Shown here in pieces: positions 38,144-48,452 of a stretch of 64,000 nucleotides of DNA (positions within the stretch are counted from its first letter, which is position 1; each line of letters starts with the position of its first letter). Below the pieces are notes generated by a model, which saw only the letters and a program-made list of their open reading frames with translations, did not search any database and was not told the DNA's origin. The stretch lies in the NCBI RefSeq assembly GCF_016595155.1, contig NZ_JAENGP010000001.1, forward strand, positions 1-64,000. Direction: 5' to 3'. Origin of the DNA: Advenella mandrilli. GTDB lineage: Bacteria > Pseudomonadota > Gammaproteobacteria > Burkholderiales > Burkholderiaceae_B. The position numbers and the translations under genes were made by a program.

Positions 38144-39477
38144 GCCGTAAATATTTTGGAACCGATGGAATTCGGGGTGAAGTGGGTGGAGAACTGATTA
38201 ATGCTTCATTTGCATTGCGATTAGGGTATGCGGCAGGACGTGTGCTGTCCAAGAACCATCAAGGAGCAGGAAGGCCGATTGTCCTGATTGGCAAAGATAC
38301 CCGTGTTTCCGGTTATATGCTCGAATCCGCCCTGGAGGCGGGTCTTAGCGCGGCTGGGATTGATGTTTATCTGGCTGGGCCCATTCCTACGCCTGCCGTT
38401 GCCTATTTAACCCGTGCCCTTCGCTTGACGGCTGGTGTGGTGATTAGTGCTTCGCATAATCCTTACGGTGACAATGGGATTAAATTTTTTTCCGGCCAGG
38501 GTACCAAGCTGCCCGATGATGTCGAAGAAGAAATTGAACGGGCGATTGATGAGCCCGTTGGTTGCGTGCATTCAGAAAAAATTGGCCGGGCAAGACGGAT
38601 TGATGATGCGGCAGGGCGCTATATAGAGTTTTGTAAAAGCACATTTCCCAACGAACTGGACTTGAAAAGTCTGAAAATTGTGGTGGATGGTGCCCACGGT
38701 GCTGCCTATAATATTGCCCCTCATGTTTTTCGTGAGCTGGGAGCCGAAGTTATTGAGATTGGCTGCCACCCCGACGGTTTTAACATTAACCAGGATGTCG
38801 GTGCTTTGTACCCCGAAAAACTGGCTGCCACGGTTAGTGCCCGGGGTGCTGATTATGGGATTGCCCTTGATGGTGATGCTGATCGCATCCAGATGGTGGA
38901 TGCCGATGGCCGTATTTATAATGGTGATGAGTTGTTGTATGCCATTATCCTGGAGCGTCTTGCTCAAGGGCCCGTTAACGGTGTGGCGGGCACGCTCATG
39001 ACCAATTATGGTTTTGAAAAGCAAATGGAAGCCTTGGGTATTCCCTTTGAACGTGCCAAAGTGGGTGACCGTTATGTGCTGGAAGCCATGCAAAAAAATG
39101 GCTGGCTATATGGCGGTGAGGGTTCGGGGCACTTGTTGTGTTTAGATCACCATACAACGGGTGACGGTATTATTGCCGGTTTGCAGGTGCTTAAAGGTCT
39201 GGTTCGCAGTGGTAAAAAACTGGTTGACTGGATTGCAGATCTCAAAATGTATCCACAGGTCATGATTAATGTGCCTTTGTCCAAAGATGTAAAATGGGAA
39301 ACCCATGCCGGCCTTCAGGCGGCCCGTGAAACCGTTGAAAAAGAGCTGGGCACCCAAGGCAGGGTCTTGATCCGGGCTTCGGGTACCGAACCCAAGCTGC
39401 GTTTAATGGTAGAGGCCGAGAATTATGACCTGGCCAAACGCTGTGTAGACCAGCTTGCTGCCGTTAATCTGTCTTGA
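38140..39477 (+). CDS. glmM: Phosphoglucosamine mutase
   Basis: 445 residues. Active serine S105 in [16 protein letters not shown], metal-binding DGDADR, and the ASGTEPKLR phosphate loop near the C-terminus. Converts glucosamine-6-phosphate to glucosamine-1-phosphate for peptidoglycan and LPS precursors. Overlaps folP by four bases. Ends the ftsH-folP-glmM operon; no strong terminator in the next 138 bp. Confidence 0.97.
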   Translation: MSRKYFGTDGIRGEVGGELINASFALRLGYAAGRVLSKNHQGAGRPIVLIGKDTRVSGYMLESALEAGLSAAGIDVYLAGPIPTPAVAYLTRALRLTAGVVISASHNPYGDNGIKFFSGQGTKLPDDVEEEIERAIDEPVGCVHSEKIGRARRIDDAAGRYIEFCKSTFPNELDLKSLKIVVDGAHGAAYNIAPHVFRELGAEVIEIGCHPDGFNINQDVGALYPEKLAATVSARGADYGIALDGDADRIQMVDADGRIYNGDELLYAIILERLAQGPVNGVAGTLMTNYGFEKQMEALGIPFERAKVGDRYVLEAMQKNGWLYGGEGSGHLLCLDHHTTGDGIIAGLQVLKGLVRSGKKLVDWIADLKMYPQVMINVPLSKDVKWETHAGLQAARETVEKELGTQGRVLIRASGTEPKLRLMVEAENYDLAKRCVDQLAAVNLS

Positions 39478-39615
39478 TTGCAACAGGATTATGCTATAAA
39501 ACAAATAATGTACAATGTTTTTCACCAATACCTTATGTTTCGTGTTTGTGAAAAGTAGTTGTCAAATGAGATCGGTATGATGTCATTGTTAATCATTGCG
39601 TAGGAAAATAATCTA

Positions 39616-40380
39616 ATGCAAGAACTATTGCGTACAGAGACGGATACGGCAAATCAGGATGAACCTGGATTGGTTTTGGGGCTTGCAACAACCGCAGAAG
39701 AACTTGAGCAGTTACAAAGATTGCGTTTTGATGTCTATACCAAAGAAATGAACGCTGTTTTTCCAGATGCCATTGATGGCGTTGATGTGGATCGTTATGA
39801 TCAATGGTGTTACCACTTAATGGTGTGTGATGCCAGAACCCGTAAGGTTGTGGGTACTTACCGTATCATGACTCCTGAGAAAGCCATTAAGGCCAACGGC
39901 TATTATTCAGAAACCGAGTTTGATATTTCCAGCCTGGATGACATTCGTCATTTGTTGTGTGAGTGTGGCCGTTCTTGCACGCATGCCGATTACCGTAATG
40001 GTTCTGCCATTATGTTGCTTTGGACAGGGCTGACCAAATTCTTACATCAAAGAAACTATCGGTATATGCTGGGTTGCGCCAGTGTCAGCCTGGCTGATGG
40101 TGGTGTACAGGCTTCCCAGGTGTGGCGCGCAGCAAAAGCTGAAATGGATAAACATCCTGAATTGCCAAGGGTAACACCGTTAAATCCTTATCCACTGGAA
40201 AAGCTTGATGCGACCGGTGAGGTGAAAATTCCACCGCTCATTAAGGGGTATCTTAAAATTGGTGCCCGAATTTGTGGTGAGCCGGCCTGGGATCCTAATT
40301 TTAATGCGGCTGATTTCCCGATTATTATTGATTTGGAAAGTATGGATCCGCGTTATCGCAAACATTTTGGTATAGATTAA
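39616..40380 (+). CDS. OlsB-like GNAT N-acyltransferase
   Basis: 254 residues of the hemolysin-type GNAT family (COG3176) to which ornithine N-alpha-acyltransferase OlsB belongs. Recognisable: LQRLRFDVYTKEMNAVFP, VVGTYRIMTP and LCECGRSCTHADYRNGSAIM, then LLGCASVSLADG in variant form (MLGCASVSL). OlsB moves a 3-hydroxyacyl chain from ACP to ornithine, the first step to ornithine lipids. The PlsC-like second enzyme OlsA is not adjacent. It is just upstream of the polyphosphate and pst genes, which fits the known phosphate-starvation role of ornithine lipids, but I see no PHO box directly before it. Confidence 0.82.
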   Translation: MQELLRTETDTANQDEPGLVLGLATTAEELEQLQRLRFDVYTKEMNAVFPDAIDGVDVDRYDQWCYHLMVCDARTRKVVGTYRIMTPEKAIKANGYYSETEFDISSLDDIRHLLCECGRSCTHADYRNGSAIMLLWTGLTKFLHQRNYRYMLGCASVSLADGGVQASQVWRAAKAEMDKHPELPRVTPLNPYPLEKLDATGEVKIPPLIKGYLKIGARICGEPAWDPNFNAADFPIIIDLESMDPRYRKHFGID

Positions 40381-40396
40381 AATCGGTTTTCAGCTT

Positions 40397-40428
40397 AATG
40401 GCTTCTCTTGCTGGTAAAAGAAGCCATT
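40397..40428. terminator. Hairpin between convergent olsB-like and ppx genes
   Basis: AATGGCTTCT pairs with AGAAGCCATT (10 bp, 12-nt loop). AT-rich flanks but no long T-run, so termination is likely but unproven. Confidence 0.55.
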
Positions 40429-40446
40429 ATAAGTGCGCATAATTAG

Positions 40447-41946
40447 CTATGCGGGCACAACCTTGAAGCTAAGTTTGGCATCGGCATGCTTCCATTCAGA
40501 CGCTTCCAGCTTAAGGCTATATTGTGTTAATGGATGGTCAGCCAGCCATTTGCTGGAAATAATCACCGAGACGGTTTTTCCATTTACTTCAAGCCTGACA
40601 ATTTCCGGGTTAAGAAGCTGGCGGCGGCGCAAGAACAGGGCGGCCAGCCTTAAACACAACAGTGCAAGCCATTGGCTTCTGTTGGGCGTGTGCGGGTTGA
40701 TTTTATCAAGTTTGCCTTGATGACCCAGTGTTAGCAATGACAGGACGCTTTGGTCTGCTTTGGAAAACCCCGGCATATCGGCATTGCCCAATACATAGGC
40801 GGTGTGTTTATGATAAGCGTTTTGTGAAATGCTTAAACCTACTTCATGTAAATCGGCGGCCCACCCAAGTGCCTGGCGTAATTCACCGGCCAGCGGGTCT
40901 TCCAGCTTCAATTGGTCAAAAAACTGCAGTGAAAGTTGCTTCACGCGGGTGGCTTGTTTGATATCTATATGATAGCGTCTGATGAACTGTTTGACGGATT
41001 CATCACGTTTATCGACCGCGGCCTGACGTCCCAGCATGTCATAAAGCACACCAACCCGAAGTGCACCTTCACCCTGTAACATGCGCTCTATTTTAAGTTC
41101 TTTGAACGCTGAAATCATGATGGACAATCCGGCAGGCAACACTTCCATGCGGTCAATTTTAAGACCTTTCAGTTCGGGTGCCTTGGCCGAGCCGTAGCGA
41201 ATCAGGACCTTCTTGAGTTTTTGCATGCCATCAAGGGTGATGCCTTTTTCAGAAAAGCCCGATTCTTCCAGGGTGGCTACTAAAGCCTTGGCGGTGCCGG
41301 AAGAGCCATAAGCTTCGGCCCAGCCCATTCTTTGGAATTGTTTGGAAATGGCTTCAAGTTCTTTGCGTGCGGCAATTTCAGCATGGGCAAAACCCTCGGC
41401 GGTAACCACCCCTTCAGGAAAATAAGCTTTGGTAAAGCTGACACAACCCATGCCAAGTGACTGCATCAGTTTGGCTTCAAGGTGCTGGCCGATAATGAAT
41501 TCGGTTGAGCCCCCACCGATATCGATAACCAGCCGTTTTTCGTCTGAAGGCGGCAGTTCATGGGCAACCCCAGAAAAAACCAGCCGGGCTTCTTCGTGAC
41601 CAGCCACCACTTCAATCGGGTAGCCTAGTGCGGCTTCGGCGCGTGGCAGGAATTCCTTGATATTGCGGGCAACCCTAAAAGTATTGGTGGCAACCACACG
41701 AACACGGTCTGGCGGGAAGTTTTCTATACGGTCACCAAAACGCTCAAGGACAGCAATAGCCCTTGCAATGGCATCTTCACCAAGAATCATGTTTTCATCC
41801 AGGCCGGCTGCCAGGCGAACCGTTTCTTTTAACCTGTCTTGTGCATAGATTTGTGAAATGCCTTCACGCTGGACAACCCGCCCGATAGAAAGCCGGAAAC
41901 TGTTGGAACCCAGGTCGACGGCAGCTAATAAGTTATCTTGATCCAT
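40447..41946 (-). CDS. ppx: Exopolyphosphatase (Ppx/GppA)
   Basis: 499 residues, actin-like fold. AAVDLGSNSFRLSIGRV at the start and DIGGGSTEFIIG near residue 142 are the two phosphate loops; the C-terminal half is the HD-like domain (AADLHEVGLSISQNAYHKHTAYVL). Hydrolyses polyphosphate, or pppGpp. Divergent from ppk with 254 bp between starts, the opposite activity in the same neighbourhood. Confidence 0.93.
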   Translation of the reverse strand: MDQDNLLAAVDLGSNSFRLSIGRVVQREGISQIYAQDRLKETVRLAAGLDENMILGEDAIARAIAVLERFGDRIENFPPDRVRVVATNTFRVARNIKEFLPRAEAALGYPIEVVAGHEEARLVFSGVAHELPPSDEKRLVIDIGGGSTEFIIGQHLEAKLMQSLGMGCVSFTKAYFPEGVVTAEGFAHAEIAARKELEAISKQFQRMGWAEAYGSSGTAKALVATLEESGFSEKGITLDGMQKLKKVLIRYGSAKAPELKGLKIDRMEVLPAGLSIMISAFKELKIERMLQGEGALRVGVLYDMLGRQAAVDKRDESVKQFIRRYHIDIKQATRVKQLSLQFFDQLKLEDPLAGELRQALGWAADLHEVGLSISQNAYHKHTAYVLGNADMPGFSKADQSVLSLLTLGHQGKLDKINPHTPNRSQWLALLCLRLAALFLRRRQLLNPEIVRLEVNGKTVSVIISSKWLADHPLTQYSLKLEASEWKHADAKLSFKVVPA

Positions 41947-42117
41947 GCTCTTGCTGTCTTGAAAATTTAGTTGCGCTATTTTAGTAAAAATATATGCTCA
42001 CTTTGGCTAAAACAATAGATGCGGGCAAATTTAAGTGTGACTGGCGGGATTATTGGTCTTGTGAAGGGGAGGTAAGCAGAGACAGATGCTGACTGTTGGC
42101 CTAATGAAAACAAATAT

Positions 42118-42136
42118 ATGACAATAGCATTGTCAT
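42118..42136. repeat. Perfect 8-bp inverted repeat in the ppx-ppk divergent region
   Basis: ATGACAAT, three bases, ATTGTCAT. Suitable as an operator for a dimeric regulator of ppk. It contains TGTCA sequences on both strands but not in the tandem spacing of a PHO box. Confidence 0.7.
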
Positions 42137-42200
42137 TAAAGGGTAATTTATATAGTGTATAAGCAACGGATAAAAATTTAATTTCCATTGCAAGGTAATC

Positions 42201-44285
42201 ATGATCGAGAATAATCAGGAAGAAGTATCACCCCCCAATTTGTTGAATCGTGAGCTGTCGTTGCTCAAGTTCAACGCCAGGGTGTTGGGAATGGCCGAAA
42301 ACGAAAATACCCCATTGCTTGAGCGCTTGCGATATATATGTATTGTGAGTTCCAACCTTGACGAGTTTTTTGAAATACGGATTGCCAGCATCAAAGAGCA
42401 GGAGCGGCGCAATCCACGGGTGATTGGTGATGATGGCTATACGCCCGGTGAGGCTTTTGAACTGGTGCAACAAAAAATGCATGAACTGGTCAAGCGACAA
42501 TATGCTTTATTGAACCAGCAAATATTACCTACCTTGCGTGAAAAAGGGGTTTATATATACAAGCCCCAGGAATACACCGAAGCCATGATGACATGGGCCC
42601 GTGAAGTGTTCCTGAACGATGTCATGCCTTTATTGACACCGATTGGGCTTGATCCGTCCCATCCGTTTCCCCGGGTTTATAACAAAAGCCTTAACTTCAT
42701 TGTTTCACTGTCGGGTATTGATGCGTTTGGGCGCAATTCTTCCATTGCCATTGTCCAGGCACCGCGTGCCTTGCCCCGGCTGTTGAGAATTCCTGAAGAA
42801 GTGTGCGGGCAAAAACATGGGCATACCTTGTTGTCCAGTCTGATGCATTTATTTGTCGGAGACCTGTTCCCTGGGCTGGAGATCAAAGGTCTGTATCAGT
42901 GGCGGGTTACACGTAATAGCGATTTGTATGTGGATGAAGATGAGGTCACCGATTTGCGTCAGGCCTTGCAGGGAGAGTTGTCACAGCGAAATTTTGGCGC
43001 AGCGGTTCGCTTGGAGATTTCCGATGATACCCCTGAAGAACTGGAAATTTTTCTGCAGTCCGAGTTTGCACTGACACTACGGGATACTTACCGTACTGAT
43101 GGGGCGGTCAACCTGACCCGAATCATGCCTTTGTGTGATATTGATGCGGGCACAGAATTGGTGTTTCCCGGTTACAGGGCTAAAATCCCGCCTCCCTTTG
43201 ACAAAATGGAAGACCATCCCGAGCACATGTTCAGTGCCATTGCCAAAGAAGATCTGCTGTTGCATCATCCTTACCAATCTTTTGGTCCGGTACTTGATTT
43301 TTTAACGGCAGCCGCTATAGACCCAGCCGTGGTGGCAATCAAACAAACTATTTACCGTACCGGTGAAGATTCCGAGTTAATGCGTCTGCTGGTGATGGCA
43401 GCCAAGTCGGGTAAGGAAGTTACCGTGGTCGTAGAGTTAATGGCTCGTTTTGACGAACAAACCAATATCAATTGGGCCGCCAAACTGGAAGAGGTTGGGG
43501 CGCATGTGGTGTATGGGGTAGTGGGTCATAAAACCCATGCCAAAATGGCGTTGGTGTTAAGAAAAGAAGGGCGTCGCATTGTGCGTTATGGCCACTTGGG
43601 GACAGGGAATTATCATCCGAGCACCGCGCGTTTATATACCGACTTTGGCATGCTAACCGCTAACCGGGACATTACCGAGGATATGGATAAGATCTTCTCG
43701 CTGTTAACCGGTCTGGGGGCAAGGCGTCCGTTAAAATTGCTGCTGCAGTCTCCATTTACCCTGCATGAAAAAATGGTGGCGTTTATTAACAACGAGGCTG
43801 ACAATGCCCGTCAGGGTAAAAAAGCCCGTATTATGGCAAAAATGAATTCCTTGCTCGATGTGCAGGTTATTCATGCGCTTTATGAGGCAAGCCAGGCGGG
43901 GGTGGAAATTGACTTGATCGTGCGTGGCGTATGTGCCTTGCGTGCCGGGGTGGCCGGTATGTCGGAAAATATTCGCGTACGTTCCATTGTGGGTCGTTTC
44001 CTTGAGCATTCCCGGGTATTTTATTTTTATGATGATGGTAAAGAACAGGTCTATCTTTCTTCGGCAGACTGGATGGAACGCAATTTTTTCCGTCGTGTAG
44101 AGGTGGCGTTTCCGGTTTTAAGTCCTGTACTTAAAAAGCGGGTTATTGCCGAATCCTTTACCTATGCGCTTAAAGATAATGTATTGGCCTGGGAGCAACA
44201 GGCAGACGGCAATTATGTGCGGGTCCGGAACCGTCGCCAGCGTTTTAATTTGCAAAGCCATTTAATGGGATTGTTGGGTAAATAA
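42201..44285 (+). CDS. ppk: Polyphosphate kinase 1
   Basis: 694 residues, normal PPK1 size. N-terminal domain with LLNRELSLLKFNARVL. Two phospholipase-D-like halves follow: the autophosphorylated His is H465 in RYGHLGTGNYHP, and the second active His is H603 in RFLEHSRVFYF. YLSSADWMERN also conserved. Makes polyphosphate from ATP. Divergent from ppx, upstream of pst. Confidence 0.97.
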   Translation: MIENNQEEVSPPNLLNRELSLLKFNARVLGMAENENTPLLERLRYICIVSSNLDEFFEIRIASIKEQERRNPRVIGDDGYTPGEAFELVQQKMHELVKRQYALLNQQILPTLREKGVYIYKPQEYTEAMMTWAREVFLNDVMPLLTPIGLDPSHPFPRVYNKSLNFIVSLSGIDAFGRNSSIAIVQAPRALPRLLRIPEEVCGQKHGHTLLSSLMHLFVGDLFPGLEIKGLYQWRVTRNSDLYVDEDEVTDLRQALQGELSQRNFGAAVRLEISDDTPEELEIFLQSEFALTLRDTYRTDGAVNLTRIMPLCDIDAGTELVFPGYRAKIPPPFDKMEDHPEHMFSAIAKEDLLLHHPYQSFGPVLDFLTAAAIDPAVVAIKQTIYRTGEDSELMRLLVMAAKSGKEVTVVVELMARFDEQTNINWAAKLEEVGAHVVYGVVGHKTHAKMALVLRKEGRRIVRYGHLGTGNYHPSTARLYTDFGMLTANRDITEDMDKIFSLLTGLGARRPLKLLLQSPFTLHEKMVAFINNEADNARQGKKARIMAKMNSLLDVQVIHALYEASQAGVEIDLIVRGVCALRAGVAGMSENIRVRSIVGRFLEHSRVFYFYDDGKEQVYLSSADWMERNFFRRVEVAFPVLSPVLKKRVIAESFTYALKDNVLAWEQQADGNYVRVRNRRQRFNLQSHLMGLLGK

Positions 44286-44483
44286 TTTTTCTGCCCCATA
44301 AGTGGGAGCAAGCCTGGTCAGGCGTTTAATCGGGGGCAGGTGTTAACAGCCTTAAGGATTGTTGATGTTTTCCCACGGTTTTGGATTTGATGCGAAAATT
44401 CAACAGCTTGCCTGTAAATGCTTGATAGCTTAGGGTTTTTAGAGATTGTAGCCTATACAGGTGGTAGAAAAATATGAAGGAAT

Positions 44484-44516
44484 TGTCACAATCATGTCAT
44501 ATTCGGGATTTACTAT
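44484..44516 (+). promoter_or_regulatory. PHO box and -10 of the pst promoter
   Basis: Two TGTCA repeats, starting at 44484 and 44495, are spaced 11 bp (one helical turn) in TTGTCACAATCATGTCAT. TACTAT at 44511-44516 sits about 10 bp after the box, the standard PhoB-activated layout in which the box replaces the -35. It lies about 70 bp before pstS. Confidence 0.8.
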
Positions 44517-44566
44517 GTCGTCATTGGTACAAAAATCCATTTACACTTTTCTCGAAAGGAAAAATA

Positions 44567-45613
44567 ATGTTGAAGCATGCATTTAAACGCGTTACATTGG
44601 CAGTCGCTTTGGGCACTGCTGCTTTTTCAGTACAGGCCGCCAGCAACGTAACGGGTGCAGGCGCCTCTTTCCCATATCCTATTTATGCAAAATGGGCATC
44701 TGAGTACGCAGCGCAAACAGGTAATAAAATCAATTACCAGTCAATCGGTTCAGGCGGTGGTCAACAGCAAATTATTGCTAAAACCGTAGATTTTGGTGCT
44801 TCAGACGATCCAATGAATGCCGAAAAACTGACAGAAAGCAACTTGCTTCAATTCCCTGCCGTTATTGGTGGTACCGTACCTGTTGTTAATATTGATGGTA
44901 TCAAGCCAGGCGAACTGAAACTGTCTGGCTCGTTGCTGGCTGATATTTTCCTGGGTAAAATCAAGAAATGGAACGACCCCGCTATCGTTGCCCTGAATGC
45001 CGATCTGACATTGCCGGGTACCGATATCATTGTTGTTCATCGTTCAGACGGTTCAGGTACCACTTTTGGCTGGACCAACTATCTGTCTAAAGTTTCTCCC
45101 GATTGGAAAGAAAAAGTAGGTGAAGGCAAAGCGGTTAAATGGCCGGTGGGTCAAGGCGGTAAAGGTAATGAAGGTGTTGCCGCTTATGTGGGTCAATTGA
45201 AAAACTCGGTTGGCTATGTCGAGTATGCTTACGCAAAACAAAACAACCTGTCCTGGACACAATTGCAAAACCTGGACGGAAAATTTGTTCAGCCAGAACA
45301 AAAAGCATTCGCAGCAGCTGCCGCCAATGCTGACTGGAAAGGTACGCCAGGCATGGGTGTTGTATTAACTAACGAACCGGGTGCAGAATCCTGGCCTGTT
45401 ACCGCTGCTACTTTCATTCTGGTACACAAAGTTGCCACAAAGCCCGAGCAAACAAAAGCAGTGTTGTCGTTTTTTGACTGGGCATTCAAAAACGGTGCCA
45501 AAACAGCGGCCGAACTGGACTATGTGCCTTTGCCAGAAGCGGTGACCAGCCAGGTTCGCGATGCATGGGCATCTGAAATTAAAACAGCGAGTGGTGAAGC
45601 AGTTTGGAAATAA
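44567..45613 (+). CDS. pstS: Phosphate-binding protein PstS
   Basis: 348 residues with a signal peptide (cleavage after VQA, near residue 24). GAGASFPYPIYAKWASEY and the phosphate loop HRSDGSGTTFGWTNYLS are diagnostic, as is GSGGGQQQI. High-affinity periplasmic phosphate receptor for PstCAB. The ATG at 44567 has an AAAGGA site; an earlier in-frame start would begin before the PHO box ends. Followed by a strong terminator before pstC. Confidence 0.97.
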   Translation: MLKHAFKRVTLAVALGTAAFSVQAASNVTGAGASFPYPIYAKWASEYAAQTGNKINYQSIGSGGGQQQIIAKTVDFGASDDPMNAEKLTESNLLQFPAVIGGTVPVVNIDGIKPGELKLSGSLLADIFLGKIKKWNDPAIVALNADLTLPGTDIIVVHRSDGSGTTFGWTNYLSKVSPDWKEKVGEGKAVKWPVGQGGKGNEGVAAYVGQLKNSVGYVEYAYAKQNNLSWTQLQNLDGKFVQPEQKAFAAAAANADWKGTPGMGVVLTNEPGAESWPVTAATFILVHKVATKPEQTKAVLSFFDWAFKNGAKTAAELDYVPLPEAVTSQVRDAWASEIKTASGEAVWK

Positions 45614-45650
45614 ACAACGGGTTGTTCAACTAATTGGCTAACCTTGTTTG

Positions 45651-45688
45651 AAAAACATGGCGGTTATTAAAAAACCGCCATGTTTTTT
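45651..45688 (+). terminator. Intrinsic terminator between pstS and pstC
   Basis: AAAAACATGGCGGTT pairs perfectly with AACCGCCATGTTTTT (15 bp, 7-nt loop); the stem's own T-run continues to six T. It should end most transcripts after pstS and leave the permease genes at lower level. Confidence 0.9.
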
Positions 45689-45712
45689 GCAAAATTAAAA
45701 GTAGAGTCGAGA

Positions 45713-46729
45713 ATGAGCGCTACAATAACCCCTTCCGTTTCTTCAAATATTAAAATTGCTGATTCAGCCATGAAAAAAGATATCCCGCCAAACCCTGCAG
45801 GTAGCAATGCGCTTGCAGACGGTTTGTTTAAAGGTACAGCCAGGTTTTTTGCCTTCTTCGTTTTTATTTTGCTTGCCGCCATCATGGTTTCCCTGCTTTA
45901 CGGAAGTCGTGAAACCATTGCAGCATATGGTCTGTCATTTTTTACAACTAATGACTGGGACCCTGTTAATGATGTATATGGTGCTGTTGTACCCATTTTT
46001 GGTACGGTAATAACCGCATTTATTGCGCTGCTTATTGCGGTTCCTGTTTCTTTTGGTATCGCCATGTTCCTGACCGAACTGGCCCCAGCCTGGTTGCGCA
46101 GGCCCTTGGGGATTGCGGTAGAAATGCTGGCAGCCATCCCTTCCATTATTTATGGTATGTGGGGCTTGTTTGTTTTTGTGCCAATTTTCCAGGAATATAT
46201 TCAACCTGGTATGATTGCCGTCTTTGGCAGTATTCCCGTTATTGGGGGGATATTTTCCGGGCCTCCTTTTGGTATTGGCCTGTTTACGGCCGGCCTGATC
46301 TTATCCATTATGATCATTCCTTACATTGCCTCGGTTATGCGTGATGTCTTCGAGGTGGTGCCAACCCTGCTGAAAGAATCCGCCTATGGCTTGGGGGCTT
46401 CTACCTGGGAAGTTATGTGGAAAGTCGTCTTGCCGTATACACGCAGTGGTGTGATTGGTGGCATTATGCTTGGCCTGGGTCGTGCACTGGGTGAAACCAT
46501 GGCGGTTACTTTTGTTATTGGTAACGCATTCCGGTTCCCCGACAGTATTTTCTCACCGGCAAACTCGATTGCCTCTGCCATTGCCAATGAATTTAACGAG
46601 GCGGGTGGTTTGCAAAAATCGGCCTTGATCGAACTGGGTCTTATCCTGTTCCTAATTACGACCATTGTTTTGGCACTTTCCCGTTTACTGCTAGCTCGTG
46701 CAGCCAAGAGTGAAGGTAAGAAAACTTAA
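45713..46729 (+). CDS. pstC: Phosphate ABC permease PstC
   Basis: 338 residues, about six membrane helices. [18 protein letters not shown], the EAA-loop region with [20 protein letters not shown], and [17 protein letters not shown] are typical for PstC. I chose ATG 45713; the frame is open 11 codons further up, but those lie within the terminator stem. An extended N-terminus of about 45 mostly polar residues. Inner membrane, heterodimer with PstA. Confidence 0.95.
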   Translation: MSATITPSVSSNIKIADSAMKKDIPPNPAGSNALADGLFKGTARFFAFFVFILLAAIMVSLLYGSRETIAAYGLSFFTTNDWDPVNDVYGAVVPIFGTVITAFIALLIAVPVSFGIAMFLTELAPAWLRRPLGIAVEMLAAIPSIIYGMWGLFVFVPIFQEYIQPGMIAVFGSIPVIGGIFSGPPFGIGLFTAGLILSIMIIPYIASVMRDVFEVVPTLLKESAYGLGASTWEVMWKVVLPYTRSGVIGGIMLGLGRALGETMAVTFVIGNAFRFPDSIFSPANSIASAIANEFNEAGGLQKSALIELGLILFLITTIVLALSRLLLARAAKSEGKKT

Positions 46730-46747
46730 GCGTACCGGATACAAAAA

Positions 46748-47635
46748 ATGAATACTGAATCTATATTTACCGCATCTTCACCTGTGAAGTCGGTGCTTAA
46801 CAACGACAACGCACTGTATAGAAAGCGTAGTAAAATCAATAAAGTCATGCTAACGCTGTCTTCCATTGCACTGGTTTTCGGTTTGTTCTGGCTTATCTGG
46901 ATTATTTTTACCCTGCTGCTCAAGGGCGGGGCATCGCTGTCCTTTACCCTGTTTACCGACATTACGCCCGGGCCGGGTGATTCGGGTGGTTTGGCCAATG
47001 CCATTGTTGGCTCTGTGCTAATGTCGGCAGTAGGTACCATTATTGGCACGCCCATTGGTATTATGGCTGGCACTTATCTGGCTGAATATGGCAGCCGTGG
47101 ATGGCTGGCCCCGGCTACCCGTTTCCTGAACGATGTCTTGCTCTCGGCCCCTTCCATTATTATTGGTTTGTTCATCTACTCACTGTATGTGTCCAATGTA
47201 GGGCATTACTCGGGGTGGGCGGGTGCGCTGGCATTATCCATTCTGGTTATTCCGGTTGTGGTGCGTACCACCGACAACATGCTTATGCTGGTTCCAAACA
47301 GTTTGCGCGAAGCCGCAGCGGCTTTGGGTTGCCCCAAATGGCGTATTGTGACCATGATTTGTTACCGTGCCGCACGTTCAGGCATTATTACCGGTGTCCT
47401 GTTGGCAGTGGCCCGCATTATGGGTGAAACGGCTCCCTTGCTGTTTACCGCGCTGTCCAACCAGTTCATGAGCTGGAACATGAATGCCCCAATGGCTAAC
47501 CTGCCGGTGGTTATTTATCAATACGCGGCCAGTCCCTTTAAAGATTGGAACGAATTGGCCTGGGCAGGAGCAACACTTATTACCTTGCTGGTACTAGGCC
47601 TGAATATCCTGGCCCGCAGTTTGTTCCGTAAGTAA
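46748..47635 (+). CDS. pstA: Phosphate ABC permease PstA
   Basis: 295 residues. Six-helix permease with [29 protein letters not shown] and [19 protein letters not shown] as the ATPase-contact loop, then [14 protein letters not shown]. Eighteen bp after pstC, 35 bp before pstB. Confidence 0.95.
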   Translation: MNTESIFTASSPVKSVLNNDNALYRKRSKINKVMLTLSSIALVFGLFWLIWIIFTLLLKGGASLSFTLFTDITPGPGDSGGLANAIVGSVLMSAVGTIIGTPIGIMAGTYLAEYGSRGWLAPATRFLNDVLLSAPSIIIGLFIYSLYVSNVGHYSGWAGALALSILVIPVVVRTTDNMLMLVPNSLREAAAALGCPKWRIVTMICYRAARSGIITGVLLAVARIMGETAPLLFTALSNQFMSWNMNAPMANLPVVIYQYAASPFKDWNELAWAGATLITLLVLGLNILARSLFRK

Positions 47636-47670
47636 ACAGATTATCGATATACAGATTTTAGGAAATTGAA

Positions 47671-48447
47671 ATGGAAAATTTGGTTCCAGTCGATGAGACA
47701 AAGATCGAAGTTAAAAACCTGAACTTTTATTATGGTGGTTTTCATGCGATCAAAGACGTCAACATGCGTATTGCCCGCAATAAGGTAACCGCTTTCATTG
47801 GTCCTTCAGGTTGTGGGAAATCCACCCTGTTGCGTACCTTTAACCGCATGTTTGAACTCTATCCTGGCCAGCGTGCAGAGGGTGAGATCAATCTTGATGG
47901 TGAAAATCTGCTTACCACCAATACTGATATTTCATTGATTCGTGCAAAAGTGGGGATGGTTTTCCAAAAACCCACCCCGTTTCCCATGAGTATCTATGAC
48001 AATATTGCCTTTGGTGTCAAGTTGTTTGAAAAACTCAGCAAGGCTGAAATGGACGAGCGGGTTGAGTGGGCGCTTACAAAATCGGCCTTGTGGAATGAAG
48101 TGAAAGACAAACTGGGCCAAAGCGGTAATGGTTTGTCGGGTGGCCAGCAACAGCGTTTGTGCATTGCGCGTGGTGTGGCAATTAAGCCTGAAGTGTTGTT
48201 GCTTGATGAGCCTTGCTCTGCGCTTGACCCTATTTCAACCATGAAAATTGAAGAACTGATTACCGAGTTGAAAAACGACTATACCGTTGCCATTGTGACT
48301 CATAACATGCAGCAGGCTGCCCGTTGTTCCGACTACACCGCCTATATGTACTTGGGTGAGTTGATGGAATTTGGTGAAACAGAGAAAGTCTTTGTTAAAC
48401 CACAGCGCAAGGAAACCGAAGATTACATTACCGGTCGTTTCGGTTAA
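47671..48447 (+). CDS. pstB: Phosphate ABC ATPase PstB
   Basis: 258 residues. Walker [23 protein letters not shown] and [17 protein letters not shown] as in PstB, signature [14 protein letters not shown], Walker [14 protein letters not shown]-loop [12 protein letters not shown]. Cytoplasmic motor of the phosphate importer. In most relatives phoU follows; here a convergent MerR-type regulator begins six bases after the stop. Confidence 0.97.
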   Translation: MENLVPVDETKIEVKNLNFYYGGFHAIKDVNMRIARNKVTAFIGPSGCGKSTLLRTFNRMFELYPGQRAEGEINLDGENLLTTNTDISLIRAKVGMVFQKPTPFPMSIYDNIAFGVKLFEKLSKAEMDERVEWALTKSALWNEVKDKLGQSGNGLSGGQQQRLCIARGVAIKPEVLLLDEPCSALDPISTMKIEELITELKNDYTVAIVTHNMQQAARCSDYTAYMYLGELMEFGETEKVFVKPQRKETEDYITGRFG

Positions 48448-48452
48448 TGCCG

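Noticed and set aside
42118-42136. PHO box before ppk
   Set aside because: The TGTCA elements are inverted, not tandem at 11-bp spacing, so I list only an inverted repeat.
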